Assembly: GCF_042434095.1 (NCBI RefSeq)
Contig: NZ_JBHLUE010000016.1
Coordinates: 248,001 to 312,000, forward strand
Origin: KBS50 sp042434095
GTDB taxonomy: Bacteria > Actinomycetota > Actinomycetes > Mycobacteriales > Micromonosporaceae
Direction: 5' to 3'
DNA: 64,000 nucleotides
The notes under the pieces were generated by a model. The model was not told the DNA's origin, did no database searches, and saw nothing but the letters and a program-made list of their open reading frames with translations. Each line of letters opens with the position of its first letter. The stretch's first letter is position 1. The position numbers and the translations under genes were made by a program. Positions 42,359-50,843 of this stretch are shown in pieces.

Positions 42359-43659
42359 GACGCCGGCTGACCCTGCTGGTGGCCGCCACCACCTGCCTGG
42401 TGCTGGTCGCCTTCCTGGTGCCGCTGGCCACGCTCCTGCGCAGCGTGGCCCGGGACCGGGCGCTCGCCTCCGCCACGGCCGAGGCACAGGGCCTGGTGTC
42501 GCTGGTGGGCACGGCGGAGCGGCCCAGCCTGCGGCTGAGCGTCGAACAGGCCACCGCGACCTCCGGCCGGCCGATCACCCTCTACCTGGGCGACGGTTCC
42601 GTGCTGGGCAGCCCGGCGGCTCGGTCCGACGCCGTCGAGCTGGCCGGTCGGGACGGCCGCAGCCTGACGGTGGCCCGGCCCGGCGGGCACGAGATCGTGA
42701 TCGCGGTGCGGGGCCGGCCGGAGGGCACCGCGGTGATCCGCACCTTCGTCACCCGTGCCGAGCTCGGCCGCGGCGTGGGACGCGCCTGGCTGGTGCTCAT
42801 CGCGCTCGGCGCCGCGCTCGTGGTGCTCGGCGTCGCCGTGGCCGACCGGCTGGCCCGGACCCTGGTGGCGCCCATCACGGAGCTGTCGGTTGTCTCGCAC
42901 CGGCTGGCCTCCGCCGATCTGGCCGCGCGGGCGCGCGCCCAGGGTCCACCCGAGCTGCGCGAGGTGGCCAACGCCCTCAACCTGCTCGCGGGGCGGATCC
43001 AGGAACTGCTGCAGGACGAACGCGAGCGGGTGGCGGACCTGTCGCACCGGCTGCGCACCCCGCTCACCTCGGTGCGGCTGGAGGCCGAGGCGCTAACCGA
43101 TCCCGCCGAGGCCGACCGGGTGGCCATGCGGGTGGACGACCTCGAACGGGCCGTCAGCGGCCTGATCCGGCAGGCCCGCTGGCGTACCGAGGCGACCGGC
43201 GCGGGCCGCTGCGACGCCACCGAGACGGTCCGGGACCGGGTGGCCTACTGGTCGGCGCTGGCCGCCGACACCGGCCGGCGGGTGGAGGTCGCGCTGCCAG
43301 CCGAACCCCAGCCGGTCCGGGTCGGGGCCGATGAGCTGGGCGCGGCGGTCGACGCGCTGCTGGGCAACATCTTCGCGCACACCCCGGACGGAACGGCCTT
43401 CGCGGTGCGGCTGGCCGGCGGGCCCGGCGGCACCACCCGGCTGGAGGTCACGGACGAGGGGCCGGGGCTGCCCGGCGACGCCGTGGCCGACGCGCTGCCC
43501 CGCGGGGTGAGCCGGGCCGGATCGACCGGCCTCGGCCTGGACATCGCGCGGCGCGCGGCCCAGCGCTCCGGCGGGCGCCTCGGCCTTGGGGCCGGACCGG
43601 CGGGAGGGGCCCGCATCGTGCTGGAGTTCGGCCCGCTGCCGCCGGCGGGCGGTTCTTAA
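42355..43659 (+). CDS. sensor histidine kinase
   Basis: 434 residues from GTG 42355, in the stop of the response regulator gene. Two membrane helices (about 6-28 and 140-162) flank an extracytoplasmic sensor of about 110 residues. A HAMP linker follows, then the dimerisation box DLSHRLRTPLTSVRLEAEAL with the phospho-His, and an ATPase domain: N-box-like LLGNIFAHTPDGTAF, G1 DEGPGLP, G2 GSTGLGLDIARRAAQRSGG. The sensed signal is unknown. Kinase and regulator make a conventional pair. Confidence 0.95.
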   Translation: MRRRLTLLVAATTCLVLVAFLVPLATLLRSVARDRALASATAEAQGLVSLVGTAERPSLRLSVEQATATSGRPITLYLGDGSVLGSPAARSDAVELAGRDGRSLTVARPGGHEIVIAVRGRPEGTAVIRTFVTRAELGRGVGRAWLVLIALGAALVVLGVAVADRLARTLVAPITELSVVSHRLASADLAARARAQGPPELREVANALNLLAGRIQELLQDERERVADLSHRLRTPLTSVRLEAEALTDPAEADRVAMRVDDLERAVSGLIRQARWRTEATGAGRCDATETVRDRVAYWSALAADTGRRVEVALPAEPQPVRVGADELGAAVDALLGNIFAHTPDGTAFAVRLAGGPGGTTRLEVTDEGPGLPGDAVADALPRGVSRAGSTGLGLDIARRAAQRSGGRLGLGAGPAGGARIVLEFGPLPPAGGS

Positions 43660-43667
43660 CCCGGGGT

Positions 43668-43695
43668 TTGCCGTCGCACAGCGTGCGGCTAGCGT
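43668..43695 (+). promoter_or_regulatory. promoter of the repetitive secreted protein gene
   Basis: TTGCCG (43668-43673), 16 bases, TAGCGT (43690-43695). Transcription would begin near 43702, just before the alternative hairpins at 43708-43730. Confidence 0.5.
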
Positions 43696-43707
43696 CCGGT
43701 AGGCGAA

Positions 43708-43730
43708 CCTCGTGGCAACACGACACGAGG
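43708..43730 (+). promoter_or_regulatory. mutually exclusive leader hairpins overlapping the ribosome site
   Basis: CCTCGTG (43708-43714) can pair with CACGAGG (43724-43730), which enters the GAGGAGG ribosome site. Alternatively TCGTG (43710-43714) pairs with CACGA (43719-43723) around a GCAA (GNRA) tetraloop, leaving the ribosome site free. Both use the same left arm. The region could tune translation of the secreted protein; no experiment is implied. Confidence 0.4.
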
Positions 43731-43740
43731 AGGCATTCCC

Positions 43741-44262
43741 ATGATCCGCAGAATCCCGCTCCTGCTGGCCGGCGTCGCGGTCGCCGCGGTCACCGGCACG
43801 GCGATCGGCGCGGCCGCCGCCGAGCTGGCCCCGACGCAGGCGCCGGCCCAGACCTCCGCCGCGGTCGACGACCGGTCCGGCGGCGCCGACGACTCCGCGG
43901 CGCCGGGGAGCTCGCCGGCCGCCCCGATCCGGCCCGCGCACTCCGGTACGACCGACGACCCGGCATGGCCGCCGGTTCCGTCGGCGCCGGTCGCAGCCCT
44001 GAGCGCCGCTCCCGACGACCGGAGCAGTCACGGCCGCGACGACGCGGCCCGCGACGATCACGGCCGGAACGACGGGGCCGGCGACGACCGCGGCCGGGAC
44101 GACGCGGCCGGCGACGACCGGGGCGGCCACGGCCGCGACGACGCGGCCGGCGACGATCACGGCCGGCGCGGCCGGGACGACGCGGCCGGTGACGATCACG
44201 GCGGGAACGGCCGGGACGACGCGGCCCGCGACGACCGCGGCCGGCGGCACTCGGACGACTGA
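43741..44262 (+). CDS. secreted Asp/His/Gly/Arg repeat protein
   Basis: 173 residues from ATG 43741 after GAGGAGG. Residues 1-29 form a signal peptide (LLLAGVAVAAVTGTAIGAAAAEL). The middle is a Ser/Ala/Pro linker. The last 75 residues are about six copies of an 11-residue unit of the form GRDDAAGDDHG, extremely rich in Asp, with regularly spaced His. Such Asp/His runs can bind divalent metal ions; that is inference. The gene follows a two-component system and has its own promoter. No named family is recognised, and related tails may differ in copy number between strains. Confidence 0.75.
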   Translation: MIRRIPLLLAGVAVAAVTGTAIGAAAAELAPTQAPAQTSAAVDDRSGGADDSAAPGSSPAAPIRPAHSGTTDDPAWPPVPSAPVAALSAAPDDRSSHGRDDAARDDHGRNDGAGDDRGRDDAAGDDRGGHGRDDAAGDDHGRRGRDDAAGDDHGGNGRDDAARDDRGRRHSDD

Positions 44263-44435
44263 CCACGGGGGTGTCGCTCGGTCCGGCCGCTCCGGCGGCC
44301 GGACCGGCCAACCCACCGTGCGAGACCTCCGGCGGCACAGGGCCTAGCCGATCACGGGGGGCACGCAATACTCTTCGGTAACCGCGACCGAGCGTGACCC
44401 CCGTCACGTGTGAACCCCCGAAGGCGGCAGCACCG

Positions 44436-46262
44436 ATGGCTCTCGATGTCCCGTACCGCTCGATCCCCGACATGTTCCGGCAGCGCGTGGCGGCCACCCC
44501 CGACGGCCGCGCGTTCGCCCACCCGGCGCCCGACGACTCCGGGCCGGTCTGGCTGACCTGGGCCGACATGAGCCGCCGGGCCAGCGCCGTGGCGGCCGGG
44601 CTGCGGTCGGTGGGGATCGACCACGAGGACCGGGTGGCCATCCTGGCCGGCACCCGCATCGAATGGATCATCGCGGACCTCGGCATCATGTGCGCGGGCG
44701 GCGCCACCACCACCGTCTATCCGACCACCGAGCCGGCGGACACCGGGTTCATCCTGGCCGACAGCGGATCCCGGGTGCTGATCGCCGAGGACGCGGCGCA
44801 GGCCGCCAAGATCGCCGGCGCCGACCTGCCGGCGCTCAGCCACGTCGTCCTGATGGACGGCCCCGCCGATCCGGCGGCCCGGCCCAGCCAACTCACCCTG
44901 GCCGAGCTGGAGGAACGCGGCGAGGCGGCGCTGGCCGCCGACCCGGCCCTGGTCGACCGGGTGGTGGCCGCGATCGAGCCGGACCATCTGGCCACGCTGA
45001 TCTACACCTCCGGCACCACCGGCCGGCCGAAGGGCGTCGAGCTGCTGCACGCCGGCTGGTGCTGGGAGGGCGTGGCGCAGTCGGCCTTCGACCTGCTGCG
45101 CGCCGACGACCTGCAGTATCTCTGGCTGCCCCTGTCCCACTCGTTCGGCAAGACCCTCATCTGCGGTGTCATCCACGTCGGCCTGCCCACCTACGTCGAC
45201 GGCCGGGTGGACAAGCTCATCGAGATGCTCTCCGTGATCCGTCCCACGCTCATGTGCGGGGCGCCGCGGATCTTCGAGAAGGTCTACAACCGGGTGGTGA
45301 CCACGGCCCGGGCCGACGGCGGGGCGAAGGCGAAGATCTTCGGCTGGGCGGTGCACACCGGGCGCCGGCGGGTGCAGCACCAGCAGGCCGGCCGGCCCGT
45401 ACCGGCCACCCTGCGGTTGCGGTACGCGCTGGCCGAGCGGCTGGTGTTCAGCAAGCTCCAGGCCCGGCTCGGCGGCCGGATGCGGGTCATGGTCTCCGGC
45501 GCCGCGCCGCTGAGCAGGGACATCTCCGCGTTCTTCGCCGCCGCCAACCTGCCGATCTCCGAGGGGTACGGGCTGACCGAGACCAGCGCCGGTAACTTCG
45601 TGAACCGGCCGGACGGGCTGCGCATCGGGACCGTGGGGCAGCGGCTGGGCGACCTGGAGTGCCGGATCGACGCCGACGGCGAGATCCTGCTGCGCGGCAC
45701 GCCGGTCATGCGCGGCTACCACAACCTGCCCGAGGAGACCGCCAACGCGTTCACCGAGGACGGCTTCTTCCGTACCGGCGACATCGGCGAACTCGACGAG
45801 CAGGGCTACCTCACGATCACCGACCGGAAAAAGGACCTGGTCAAGACGTCCGGTGGCAAGTTCATCGCGCCGAGCCACATCGAGGGGCTGTTCAAGGCGC
45901 TGTGCCCGTACACCTCGCAGGCGATCGTGATCGGCCAGGCCCGCAACTACTGCACCATGCTGGTGACGCTGGATCCGGACGCGCTGGCCGGCTGGACCGC
46001 CGGCGGGCCGCTGGCCGGCCGGCCGTACGCCGAGGTGGTCGCGGCGCCGGAAACCCGGGCGATGGTCGAGGAGTACGTCGCCCAGCTCAACGGCCGGCTG
46101 AACCGCTGGGAGACGATCAAGAAGGTGGCGATCCTGCCCCGGGACCTGACGATCGAGGACGGCGAGATGACGCCGTCGCTGAAGATCAAACGCCGCGGCG
46201 TGGAGAGCAACTTCGCCGCCGAGATCGAGCGGATGTACCAGGGCACCCTCGCCGAGATCTGA
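44436..46262 (+). CDS. long-chain acyl-CoA synthetase (AMP-forming)
   Basis: 608 residues from ATG 44436; a GTG at 44394 in frame is an alternative. It activates fatty acids to acyl-CoA via acyl-AMP. Motifs of the ANL superfamily: P-loop LIYTSGTTGRPKGVELLH, GYGLTETSAG (A5), YHNLPEETANAF with FFRTGDIGELDEQGYLTITDRKKDLVKTSGGKFIAP (the hinge D/K region). The long C-terminal domain (KALCPYTSQAIVIGQARNYCTMLVTLD) is that of FadD15-like actinobacterial enzymes. The catalytic Lys is in the TPSLKIKRRGV segment. It probably serves fatty-acid degradation or lipid remodelling at the membrane. Confidence 0.95.
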   Translation: MALDVPYRSIPDMFRQRVAATPDGRAFAHPAPDDSGPVWLTWADMSRRASAVAAGLRSVGIDHEDRVAILAGTRIEWIIADLGIMCAGGATTTVYPTTEPADTGFILADSGSRVLIAEDAAQAAKIAGADLPALSHVVLMDGPADPAARPSQLTLAELEERGEAALAADPALVDRVVAAIEPDHLATLIYTSGTTGRPKGVELLHAGWCWEGVAQSAFDLLRADDLQYLWLPLSHSFGKTLICGVIHVGLPTYVDGRVDKLIEMLSVIRPTLMCGAPRIFEKVYNRVVTTARADGGAKAKIFGWAVHTGRRRVQHQQAGRPVPATLRLRYALAERLVFSKLQARLGGRMRVMVSGAAPLSRDISAFFAAANLPISEGYGLTETSAGNFVNRPDGLRIGTVGQRLGDLECRIDADGEILLRGTPVMRGYHNLPEETANAFTEDGFFRTGDIGELDEQGYLTITDRKKDLVKTSGGKFIAPSHIEGLFKALCPYTSQAIVIGQARNYCTMLVTLDPDALAGWTAGGPLAGRPYAEVVAAPETRAMVEEYVAQLNGRLNRWETIKKVAILPRDLTIEDGEMTPSLKIKRRGVESNFAAEIERMYQGTLAEI

Positions 46263-46322
46263 CCCCGCCGGATCCCGCCCACCGACCGGCATCAAAACCG
46301 GACCCGTTGGGTAAGGCACGTT

Positions 46323-46355
46323 GCGGCGGCGCCCGGGTACTCGGGCCGCCGCCGC
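46323..46355 (+). promoter_or_regulatory. 5' leader hairpin upstream of the STAS-ATPase gene
   Basis: GCGGCGGCG/CGCCGCCGC (9 pairs), a one-base bulge, CCCG/CGGG (4 pairs) and a GGTACT loop. The stem ends just before the GAGGGGGG ribosome site. It could also terminate the upstream acyl-CoA synthetase transcript. Confidence 0.5.
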
Positions 46356-46377
46356 GACACGAGGGGGGCGACCGGCG

Positions 46378-47226
46378 ATGACAGCCAGGGTGTCAGCACA
46401 CGTGCAGACCGGCGCCCTGGTGATAAGCCTGGCCGGCGGGGCGAACGTGGTCCAGGCGCACCTGCTGCGGCGGGCCGTGGCCCGCTGCATGGTGCACCGG
46501 CCGCCGTACCTGGTGCTCGACTGCACCGGGTCGTCCCGCCGGACGCTGCTGCCGGCCGTGCTGCCCGTCCTCGTGGTCAACACGTACGCGCGTAGACGGG
46601 GGATGGCCATGGTGATCTGCGGTTCCGTGCCGGTGCTGCGCCAACTGCTCCGCCGCTTCCCGGCCCGCCGGGTGCGCGCCTATCCCAGCCTCGCCGACGC
46701 GTTGACCGCGCTTCCGCCGTACCCGTGCCCGCCCGGCGTGCGGCGCGCGCACCTGCGGATGCCGGCCAGCCCCGACGCGGCCGGCGCGGCCCGCCGGCTG
46801 GTCCGGGAGTGCTGCCGGCGGTGGGGCGTCGAGGCCGGCGCCGACAACGGCCAGCTGGTCGTCTCGGAGCTGGTGGCGAACGCGGCCGAACACGCCCGGA
46901 CCGAGATCGACGTCACCGTCTCGCAGTACCGCGGGCGGCTGCGGATCGCGGTGGGCGACCGGAGCCAGCAGCTGCCCACGGTCGACCGGCGGCAGCCGGC
47001 CGGGCTGGCCCTGGCCGAGCGCGGCCGCGGCCTGGACCTGGTGGCCCGGTCCGCCGCCGGGTTCGGCGTGCTGCCCGCCTCCGACGGGAAGATCGTCTGG
47101 GCGAGCGTGCCGGTCCCCCGCCCCCGGCGGGTCGTGCTGGCCCGGCTGCGCCGCCTGCGCCGGTGGCGGTCGCCCGCCTGGCTGTCCCGGCCCCGCCCGG
47201 TCGCCGGCCGGCTCCGGCTCGCCTGA
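46378..47226 (+). CDS. STAS domain fused to a RsbW-like ATPase
   Basis: 282 residues from ATG 46378. Residues 5-115 look like a STAS (anti-anti-sigma) domain: VSAHVQTGALVISLAGG, LVLDCTGSSRR in the place of the phosphorylated loop, and a final PSLADALTAL helix. Residues 130-245 are a GHKL ATPase of the RsbW/SpoIIAB type: N box LVVSELVANAAEHA, G1 VGDRSQQLPTV, G2 ERGRGLDLVARSAAGFG. A basic Arg-rich tail follows. In classical partner switching these two activities sit in separate proteins that bind each other. A fusion could be self-regulating or part of a phosphatase-linked switch. No sigma factor is adjacent. Confidence 0.82.
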   Translation: MTARVSAHVQTGALVISLAGGANVVQAHLLRRAVARCMVHRPPYLVLDCTGSSRRTLLPAVLPVLVVNTYARRRGMAMVICGSVPVLRQLLRRFPARRVRAYPSLADALTALPPYPCPPGVRRAHLRMPASPDAAGAARRLVRECCRRWGVEAGADNGQLVVSELVANAAEHARTEIDVTVSQYRGRLRIAVGDRSQQLPTVDRRQPAGLALAERGRGLDLVARSAAGFGVLPASDGKIVWASVPVPRPRRVVLARLRRLRRWRSPAWLSRPRPVAGRLRLA

Positions 47227-47242
47227 TCCCGCCCGGCGCAGC

Positions 47243-48700
47243 TCAGGCGATGATGGCCGGCTCGCGCCAGACCGTCCGGTTGGGCCGCTCCAGCCCGTAC
47301 CGTACGGCGGCGATCCGGCGGACGGCCTCGCGCAGGTCGGCCGGCGGCAGCGTGAACGGCAGCCGGAGGAAGCGCTCGAGCGTGCCGTCGAGGCCGAACC
47401 GCGGCCCCGGCGCGAGCCGCACCCCGACCTCCTCGCAGGCCCGGGCGAGCGCGCTGGACACCGGGCCATCCAGCTCGGCCCACAGCGTGACCCCGCCGTG
47501 CGGCACGGTGACCCGCCAATCCGGCAACTCGGCGGCCAGCGCGGCGAGCAGCGCGTCCCGCTGCGCCGTGAGCTGGGCCAGCCGGGCCGCCACGATCCGC
47601 CGCCGGTCGGCCAGCAGGCGCACCGCGACGAGTTGATCCAGCACCGGGCTGGCCATGTCGACCCCGACCCGGACCGCGGCCAGCCGCTGCACCTGCGGCG
47701 CCGCGGCCCGGACCCAGCCGATGCGCAGGCCGCCCCAGTAGGGCTTGCTCATGCCGCCGATCGACACCACCCGGGCGTGCCGGTCGAAGGCGGCCACCGG
47801 CGGCGGCACCGCGGCGCCGTCCAGCGGCAGATCGACGAACGACTCGTCCACCACCAGGTCCGCGCCGGCGGCGTGCGCGGTCGCCACCAGCCGTTCACGC
47901 AGGTCCACCGGCATGAGGTGACCGGTGGGATTCTGGAAGTCGGGGATCACGTACGCCAGTCGCGGCCGGACCTGGCGCAGGGTGCCGAGCAGCAGGTCCG
48001 CGTCCCAGCCCGGATCGGCGGCGCCGAGCCCGTGCGTGGTGATCCGGGCCCGGCGCGCGGCCAGGGCGGCCAGCGCGTTCGGGTACGTGGGGGACTCGAC
48101 GAGGACCCGCTCCCCGACCGGTACGCCGAGCCGCAGCACCAGGTCGAGCGCCTGCTGCGTACCGCTGGTGATCATGATCTGGTCGGCGCAGGTCGGCAGG
48201 CCGCGCGCGACGTACGCCGCGGCCACGGCCTCGCGCAGCTCCGCCACCCCGGTCGGGTGGTAGCCGGCGCCGCCGAGATAGCGCGGCAGGTCCTCGGCCG
48301 CGGCCCGGGCGGCCGCCACCAGCTCGGCCGGGGCCGAGAGCGCCGCGCAGCCGAGGTCGATCATGTCGAGGTCGTCCTGCGGCGTCCACAGACCCGAGCT
48401 GGCCACCCGGTGCCCGGCCGGCAGCCGGGTCCAGCTGCCGGCGCCGCGCCGGCTTGCCAGGTGACCGCTGTCGCGCAGTTCCCGATAGGCGGCCGTGACG
48501 GTGGTGCGGCTGATGGCCAGGGCCTCGGCCAGGTCGCGCTCGGCCGGCAACCGTGCCCCGAGCGGCAGCCGGCCGTCGGCAAGCAGGCCACGGACGGCGC
48601 CGGCCAGCGCGCCGTAGTCCGGCTGTCGCCGCGGGCCCGGCAACGCGTGCCACTGCCCCAGCAGCCGGGCCAGTTGCTGGCCCCGAACCAGCACCGCCAT
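47243..48700 (-). CDS. MocR/YczR-type GntR-aminotransferase regulator
   Basis: 485 residues from ATG 48700 after GGGAGG. An N-terminal GntR winged helix (about 20-85: LLADGRLPLGARLPAERDLAEALAISRTTVTAAYREL) joins a fold-type I aminotransferase-like domain. PLP contacts are visible: SGTQQALDLV, the PTYPNA Tyr, DFQNPTGHLMP, and Lys in GGMSKPYWGG. Such proteins sense PLP or an amino compound. It is divergent from a YczE-type membrane protein, the known partner gene of the MocR subgroup called YczR, and 58 bases separate the two starts. Confidence 0.93.
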   Translation of the reverse strand: MAVLVRGQQLARLLGQWHALPGPRRQPDYGALAGAVRGLLADGRLPLGARLPAERDLAEALAISRTTVTAAYRELRDSGHLASRRGAGSWTRLPAGHRVASSGLWTPQDDLDMIDLGCAALSAPAELVAAARAAAEDLPRYLGGAGYHPTGVAELREAVAAAYVARGLPTCADQIMITSGTQQALDLVLRLGVPVGERVLVESPTYPNALAALAARRARITTHGLGAADPGWDADLLLGTLRQVRPRLAYVIPDFQNPTGHLMPVDLRERLVATAHAAGADLVVDESFVDLPLDGAAVPPPVAAFDRHARVVSIGGMSKPYWGGLRIGWVRAAAPQVQRLAAVRVGVDMASPVLDQLVAVRLLADRRRIVAARLAQLTAQRDALLAALAAELPDWRVTVPHGGVTLWAELDGPVSSALARACEEVGVRLAPGPRFGLDGTLERFLRLPFTLPPADLREAVRRIAAVRYGLERPNRTVWREPAIIA

Positions 48701-48735
48701 GCCGCCCTCCCGAAATTGGCTCTTTGCCGACCGTT

Positions 48736-48754
48736 GACTGGCCCTCAGACTGGC
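48736..48754. promoter_or_regulatory. direct repeats in the MocR/YczE divergent promoter
   Basis: GACTGGC occurs at 48736-48742 and again at 48748-48754, a 12-base spacing. Direct repeats are the usual binding sites of MocR regulators. CAGACT at 48746-48751 may be the -10 of the yczE-like gene, seven bases before its GTG. Confidence 0.45.
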
Positions 48755-48758
48755 ATGC

Positions 48759-49427
48759 GTGAAACGGATTGGCAATCTCCGAGGCCGCCGGTTGCCCCGC
48801 CGGCTGACCCAGCTCTACGTCGGGCTGGTGCTGTACGGCGTGAGCATGGCGCTGATGATCGAGTCCACCCTCGGCCTCGACCCGTGGGACGTGTTCCACC
48901 AGGGGGTTTCGCGGCGGACCGGTCTCACCATCGGCACCGTGACGATCGCCGTCGGCGCGCTCGTGCTGCTGCTGTGGATCCCGCTTCGGCAACGTCCGGG
49001 CCTCGGCACCATCAGCAACGTGGTGGTGATCGGCCTGGCCGTCGACGCGGCGCTGGCCCTGCTGCCCACCGGCCGGCCGCTCCCGCTAAGGATCGGCTTC
49101 CTGGTGGCCGGGATCGTGCTCAACGGCGTGGCCACCGGGCTCTACATCGGAGCCCGCCTCGGCCCCGGCCCCCGGGACGGGCTGATGACCGGCTTCGTGG
49201 CTCGCCACCCGGGCCGGTCCATCCGGTTGGTGCGTACGGTGATCGAGGTCACGGTGCTGGCCGTGGGCTTCCTGCTCGGTGGCACCGTGGGGGTCGGCAC
49301 CGTGCTCTACGCGGTGGCCATCGGGCCGCTCGCGCACGTTTTCATCCCCCTGTTCACGGTGCCGCCAGCGGTGGCCCGGGAGCCACGACCGGCCCGCCTA
49401 TCACATTCCGTGAAAGTTGCGCCCTAG
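48759..49427 (+). CDS. YczE/YitT-family membrane protein
   Basis: 222 residues from GTG 48759. Five to six membrane helices are seen, the first LTQLYVGLVLYGVSMALMIES. The motif LGLDPWDVFHQGVSRRTGLTIGTVTI is typical of YczE, as is GLYIGARLGPGPRDGLMTG in the second half, showing the internal duplication of this family. Function is not known; genes of this family are regularly beside MocR regulators, which suggests transport of an amino or pyridoxine-like compound. It appears leaderless. Confidence 0.88.
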   Translation: MKRIGNLRGRRLPRRLTQLYVGLVLYGVSMALMIESTLGLDPWDVFHQGVSRRTGLTIGTVTIAVGALVLLLWIPLRQRPGLGTISNVVVIGLAVDAALALLPTGRPLPLRIGFLVAGIVLNGVATGLYIGARLGPGPRDGLMTGFVARHPGRSIRLVRTVIEVTVLAVGFLLGGTVGVGTVLYAVAIGPLAHVFIPLFTVPPAVAREPRPARLSHSVKVAP

Positions 49428-49468
49428 GCCGTTCCCACCGCCGGGCTCGGCACGGCATCATCGTTGCT

Positions 49469-49933
49469 ATGACCGAGGCGGGGTGGCGCTGGGCCGACGC
49501 GTGGATATTCGTGGCGCTGGTGATCGCCGGTGGCGCCGGCCGGCACCGCCGGGCCGCCACCAGCCGCCGGCCCGAGGGGGTCCGGCTCACCGACGTGCTG
49601 TCCACGGCCGACCACCTGCACAACGCCATTCCGGGCCGGGCCGAGGTCGAGGCCGCGGTGCGCCGGTTGGCCGGCGCAGGACTCGTCACGGTCTGCGACG
49701 GCTGGTTCCGGGTCACGCCGGCCGGTGAGCACCTGTGGCGGACCCGCCCGCGCGGTGGCTTCGGCACGGCCGTGGAGACGGTGCACGGCGTGCTCACCAA
49801 GCGGCACGCCCCGGGCGCGGCCGAGTGGGCGTTGGGTGAGGAGGAGCACGCAACGGCCGTCCAGGAGTACGCGGCGGCCCGGCTGATGATCCCGAGCCCG
49901 CGCCGATCCCCCGAGGACGACCTCCGGGCCTGA
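49469..49933 (+). CDS. hypothetical protein with winged-helix-like core
   Basis: 154 residues from ATG 49469; CATCAT seven bases upstream could serve as the -10 of a leaderless message. An N-terminal hydrophobic stretch (WRWADAWIFVALVIAGGAG) is followed by RLTDVLSTADHLHNAIPGRAEVEAAVRRLAGAGLVTVCDGWFRVTPAGEHLW. That part reads like a small winged helix (helix, helix, recognition helix, wing). The hydrophobic start may be a buried helix, not a membrane anchor. No family name can be given. It is convergent with hisF. Confidence 0.7.
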   Translation: MTEAGWRWADAWIFVALVIAGGAGRHRRAATSRRPEGVRLTDVLSTADHLHNAIPGRAEVEAAVRRLAGAGLVTVCDGWFRVTPAGEHLWRTRPRGGFGTAVETVHGVLTKRHAPGAAEWALGEEEHATAVQEYAAARLMIPSPRRSPEDDLRA

Positions 49934-49953
49934 CCCACGCCACCGACCCGGCG

Positions 49954-50805
49954 CTATCGGACCTGCCGGCCGGCGGCGCGCAGCACGTCCTTCACCTCGC
50001 CGATGGCCACCTCGCCGAAGTGGAAGATGCTGGCCGCCAGCACCGCGTCGGCGCCGGCCGCCACGGCCGGCGGGAAGTCGGCGGCCCGGCCGGCCCCGCC
50101 GCTGGCCACCACCGGCACGTCCACGGCCGCCCGGACGGCCCGGATCAGCTCGAGGTCGAAGCCGGTCTTGGTGCCGTCCGCGTCCATCGAGTTGAGCAGG
50201 ATCTCCCCGGCGCCCAGTTCCGCCGCGCGGCGCGCCCAGGCCACCGCGTCGATGCCGGTGCCGCGCCGGCCCCCGTGCGTGGTCACCTCGAACCCGCTGG
50301 CCGGAGCCCCAGCGCCGAGCGCCGGGGCGGCGTCGAGGTCGTCCCCGGCCGTGCTGTCGGTGGGCAGGCCCGTGGCCGCGGCCTCCCGCGCCGCGGCCGT
50401 GGTCCGCCGTACGTCAAGGGAGAGCACCAGCACCTGCCGGCCGAACCGCTCGGCGATCTCGGCGATCAGCTCCGGCCGGACGATGGCGGCGGTGTTCACC
50501 CCCACCTTGTCGGCGCCGGCCCGCAACAGGGCGTCCACGTCGGCCACCGAGCGCACCCCGCCGCCCACGGTCAACGGGATGAAGACCGACTCGGCCGTGC
50601 GGCGGACCACCTCGAGGGTGGTCCGCCGCTCGTCCGCGGACGCCGTGACGTCCAGGAAGGTCAGCTCGTCCGCCCCCGCGGCGTCGTACGCGGCGGCCAA
50701 CTCCACCGGATCGCCCGCGTCGCGCAGATCCTGGAAGTTGACCCCCTTGACCACCCGGCCCGCATCCACGTCGAGACAGGGAATCACCCGCACCGCCAGC
50801 GTCAT
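49954..50805 (-). CDS. hisF: imidazole glycerol phosphate synthase cyclase subunit, with an insertion
   Basis: 283 residues; family members are usually about 255. HisF takes ammonia made by HisH and PRFAR to form imidazole glycerol phosphate and AICAR. Catalytic Asp residues are in IPCLDVDAGRVVKG (Asp12) and LVLSLDVRR (Asp131). Phosphate loops are GGGVRS, DGTKTGFDLELI and ASGGAGRAADF. Residues about 136-170 (Ala/Gly/Asp/Thr-rich) are an insertion after the beta-5 strand that I do not expect in HisF. The gene is not next to priA; three unrelated genes intervene. Confidence 0.95.
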   Translation of the reverse strand: MTLAVRVIPCLDVDAGRVVKGVNFQDLRDAGDPVELAAAYDAAGADELTFLDVTASADERRTTLEVVRRTAESVFIPLTVGGGVRSVADVDALLRAGADKVGVNTAAIVRPELIAEIAERFGRQVLVLSLDVRRTTAAAREAAATGLPTDSTAGDDLDAAPALGAGAPASGFEVTTHGGRRGTGIDAVAWARRAAELGAGEILLNSMDADGTKTGFDLELIRAVRAAVDVPVVASGGAGRAADFPPAVAAGADAVLAASIFHFGEVAIGEVKDVLRAAGRQVR

Positions 50806-50843
50806 GCGGCCGAGCCTATCCGGCGCCGGGGACGGGACCGAGG

